Origin: an uncultured Micrococcales bacterium
GTDB taxonomy: Bacteria > Actinomycetota > Actinomycetes > Actinomycetales > Microbacteriaceae
Length of the DNA: 8,077 nucleotides
Assembly: GCA_903820955.1 (NCBI GenBank)
Contig: CAIJJH010000063.1
Coordinates: forward strand, 1-8,077
Direction of reading: 5' to 3'
Under the pieces are notes generated by a model. That model saw only the letters and a program-made list of their open reading frames with translations. It made no database searches and was not told the origin of the DNA. Position 1 is the first letter of the stretch, and the number at the start of each line of letters is the position of its first letter. Made by a program: the position numbers and the translations under genes. Below, one piece after another: positions 6,311 through 8,077 of the stretch.

Positions 6311-8077
6311 TTGATCGAGACGATCGCCTCACTGGTTTCGAGTGACGGCAGCGTGGCCCGAACCGCTTTAGGTTCGAGTGTCGCCTCGGCTATCGTCAAC
6401 CTAAACGTAGAGCCAGACCCAAACACCTGGGTTTGGCTCAATTTTTCTAACTCAAACCCCGAACCCGGCGCACTTTCGGCACTGCTCGAGGCGGCCTCGC
6501 GTTCCGAGCTAACCGCGATCATTGGCCCAAAACTCGTCTCGAGTGCCAACCCAAGAATCATCACCCAACTTGGCCTCACGCTCACCCCGCTCGGCGATGC
6601 ATTTTCACCGGTCTCCGAAGTATTCGACCAGGGTCAAAGAGACCGAGCTGGCGATGTCCTAGCCGTTGGTGCACCGGGAATGCTGTTTCGTTCGAGCCTT
6701 CTTGCCGAGGTTGGCAACTTCGACGAGAACGCGCCAGAACTCGCCGCCGACATCGACTTTTCGATTCGAACCAGGATGGCGGGTTACCGAGTCGCTGTAG
6801 AGCCGGCCGCGCGGGTTAGTTACGACGGTAAAGGCGTCGAGCTTGGAAGGTCTCTAAAGGTAGAACGCCGCAAGGCGACGATTCACCTGAGAATGGTCTA
6901 CTCACCAATCTGGTTGGTCGCGCTTTATTGGCTCACCCTGATTCCGATGGGCTTTTTGAGAGCCATTTATCGCATCGCGCAAAAACGACCGGATCGAATC
7001 TGGGCCGAGTTATACAGCGGTTTTTGGGGCTTTTTTAGCGCTCCTAGACGCCTTCAGAGCAGGCGAAACATTCCGAAGCAATCCAAGGTCACTCTCGCGA
7101 GCCTGAAGCCTCTGCGCGCCAGTTGGGGCGAGGTGAGGCTGGCCAATCGGGCGAGTGCCGATCGCGATGAATCGCAACAAAATCTGGCTGCCTTTGCCAG
7201 GGCCGACGAGAACGAAGAACCAGCGAAGGGTTTCGGTGAGAGCTTTGCCTGGCTGTTTGTGATCCTCCTAGCAGCGGCGTCCTGGAAGCTGTTTCCGGTC
7301 GGTGTTGTCACCGGTGGTAGCGCCTTGCCACTTAGCCCAGATCTCTCGCACCTCTTTGCGCGCGCCGGCGCAAGTTGGCAACCCATCGGTGATGGCTTTA
7401 TCGCTCCAAGCGACCCATTCAACTGGGTTTTGCTCATGCTCGGTTCGGCCACTTTCTGGGCGCCTCAGCTTTCGATCGGTTTCTTGTTATTTGCGGCAAG
7501 GTCTTTGGCATTCGCTGGAGCTTGGCGAGTGGCGGGGCTCGCCACCAAGAAGGCCTGGGTCAGAAACCTTTCAGCCTTGGCATATGCGCTTTGGCCAACC
7601 TTTGGCGTTGGGCTCGGTTCGGCAAGGGTGCCAGAAGTGGTGGCCACAATCTGCTTGCCCTGGCTCGTTCTAGCGATAACCCGAGCAGCCGGAATCGGTC
7701 GCTTCGGTTCGGCAAGGTCAAACCGTCAAACCTGGAGCTGGGTCGCTCTGGCCGGTCTTCTTTTGGCGATCGAGGGCGCCAGCGCTCCAAGCCTGCTTCC
7801 GCTAATTTTGCTCGGTTTGGCTGTTGTTGCGCTAATGCGAATTCGCAGACTGGGCTACCTGTTTTGGATCCCACTGCCGCTTGGCGCAATCTTCGCCCCC
7901 TACGCATACGCGCTAATTGTCGGACTCGGCCAGCCCGCCGCTGTGCTTGCCGACTCCGGTGTCGCGGCGTCAACCAGAATCTTCAACAACTTGGAATTGC
8001 TCATCGGTGGTTCGGTTCTGACCGTGGTTTACATCGCGGTGTCACTAGGCGCACTAATGACTAAGCGCTGGGTTGCC
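6311..8077 (+). CDS. Membrane glycosyltransferase-like protein, family 2 related (3' partial, atypical N-terminus)
   Basis: An uninterrupted 589-codon frame runs off the right edge. Residues 40-170 resemble the second half of a GT2 (GT-A) domain: PEPGALSALLEAA (50-62), AIIGPKL (69-75), DRAGDVLAVGAPGMLFRSSLLAEVGNFDE (111-139) and ADIDFSIRTRMAGYRVAVEP (146-165). A membrane segment follows near 198-217, a charged linker (about 218-310) and at least five more hydrophobic stretches (312-330, 370-405, 417-460, 474-509, 515-545, 560-583). Such proteins use an activated sugar at the membrane to build envelope glycans. Oddities: no ATG near the front (TTG at 6311 is the first candidate, then GTG at 6353), no Shine-Dalgarno, the first GT-A strands are absent, and the expected Asp-Asp metal site reads FSNS (45-48). 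The coding frame is otherwise healthy, so it is not an obvious pseudogene. Start coordinate is uncertain. Confidence 0.75.
   Translation, partial: MIETIASLVSSDGSVARTALGSSVASAIVNLNVEPDPNTWVWLNFSNSNPEPGALSALLEAASRSELTAIIGPKLVSSANPRIITQLGLTLTPLGDAFSPVSEVFDQGQRDRAGDVLAVGAPGMLFRSSLLAEVGNFDENAPELAADIDFSIRTRMAGYRVAVEPAARVSYDGKGVELGRSLKVERRKATIHLRMVYSPIWLVALYWLTLIPMGFLRAIYRIAQKRPDRIWAELYSGFWGFFSAPRRLQSRRNIPKQSKVTLASLKPLRASWGEVRLANRASADRDESQQNLAAFARADENEEPAKGFGESFAWLFVILLAAASWKLFPVGVVTGGSALPLSPDLSHLFARAGASWQPIGDGFIAPSDPFNWVLLMLGSATFWAPQLSIGFLLFAARSLAFAGAWRVAGLATKKAWVRNLSALAYALWPTFGVGLGSARVPEVVATICLPWLVLAITRAAGIGRFGSARSNRQTWSWVALAGLLLAIEGASAPSLLPLILLGLAVVALMRIRRLGYLFWIPLPLGAIFAPYAYALIVGLGQPAAVLADSGVAASTRIFNNLELLIGGSVLTVVYIAVSLGALMTKRWVA

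Noticed and set aside
7614..7717. 14-base direct repeat TCGGTTCGGCAAGG at 7614 and 7704
   Set aside because: Both copies encode GSAR in frame, 90 bases apart; it is short, unaccompanied by other repeats, and likely chance plus codon preference.
7522..8064. Arg/Ser-rich frames on both strands inside the glycosyltransferase-like gene
   Set aside because: Low-complexity composition and complete overlap with the hydrophobic membrane-protein frame show they are shadows.

Overview
The window looks like a piece of an actinobacterial chromosome, most likely Microbacteriaceae or a close relative. The main evidence is a WhiB-family Fe-S regulator, a protein found essentially only in Actinobacteria and their phages. 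It carries the C-x22-C-x2-C-x5-C and GIWGG signatures and resembles the WhiB/WhmD/WhiB2 subgroup. Other pointers are a tightly packed layout, moderate-to-high GC by eye, and WhiB next to a large membrane glycosyltransferase with mannose-6-phosphate isomerase nearby. The genus call is a guess; no rRNA or other marker is present.

Layout from left to right: (1) bases 1-1751, plus strand: the 3' part of a large extracellular protein with nine diverged repeats of about 55 residues and a C-terminal LysM domain. (2) 1761-2453, plus: a LicC-like NTP-transferase, 9 bases after the previous stop. (3) 2386-3714, minus: an O-antigen ligase/polymerase-like polytopic membrane protein whose end overlaps gene 2 tail-to-tail. 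(4) 3787-4914, plus: class I mannose-6-phosphate isomerase (manA), divergent from gene 3 across a 72-base gap holding a perfect 9-bp inverted repeat. (5) 4911-5861, minus: UDP-glucose 4-epimerase (galE), whose stop codon overlaps that of manA. (6) 5996-6304, plus: a WhiB regulator with a recognisable -35/-10 promoter and a 12-bp palindrome on the -10 box. (7) 6311 to the right edge, plus: a membrane glycosyltransferase-like protein, cut by the window end, with no ATG near its beginning.

Functionally this is a cell-envelope neighbourhood. ManA and GalE feed mannose and galactose into nucleotide-sugar pools. The NTP-transferase may make an activated sugar or alcohol-phosphate donor. The glycosyltransferase-like protein and the O-antigen ligase-like protein would use or polymerise/ligate lipid-linked glycans at the membrane. 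The LysM protein would sit in the wall. WhiB proteins of this subgroup control septation and cell division in other actinobacteria. No gene-free stretch exceeds 134 bases. I see no tRNA, rRNA, CRISPR array, insertion sequence or phage gene.

The points most worth a second look are the glycosyltransferase-like gene, which seems to lack the first part of its GT-A fold and the usual DD metal site, the palindrome on the whiB -10 box, the inverted repeat between the ligase and manA, and the nine-repeat LysM protein. I found no convincing new multi-gene system; the region reads mainly as core envelope genes with a few odd details.
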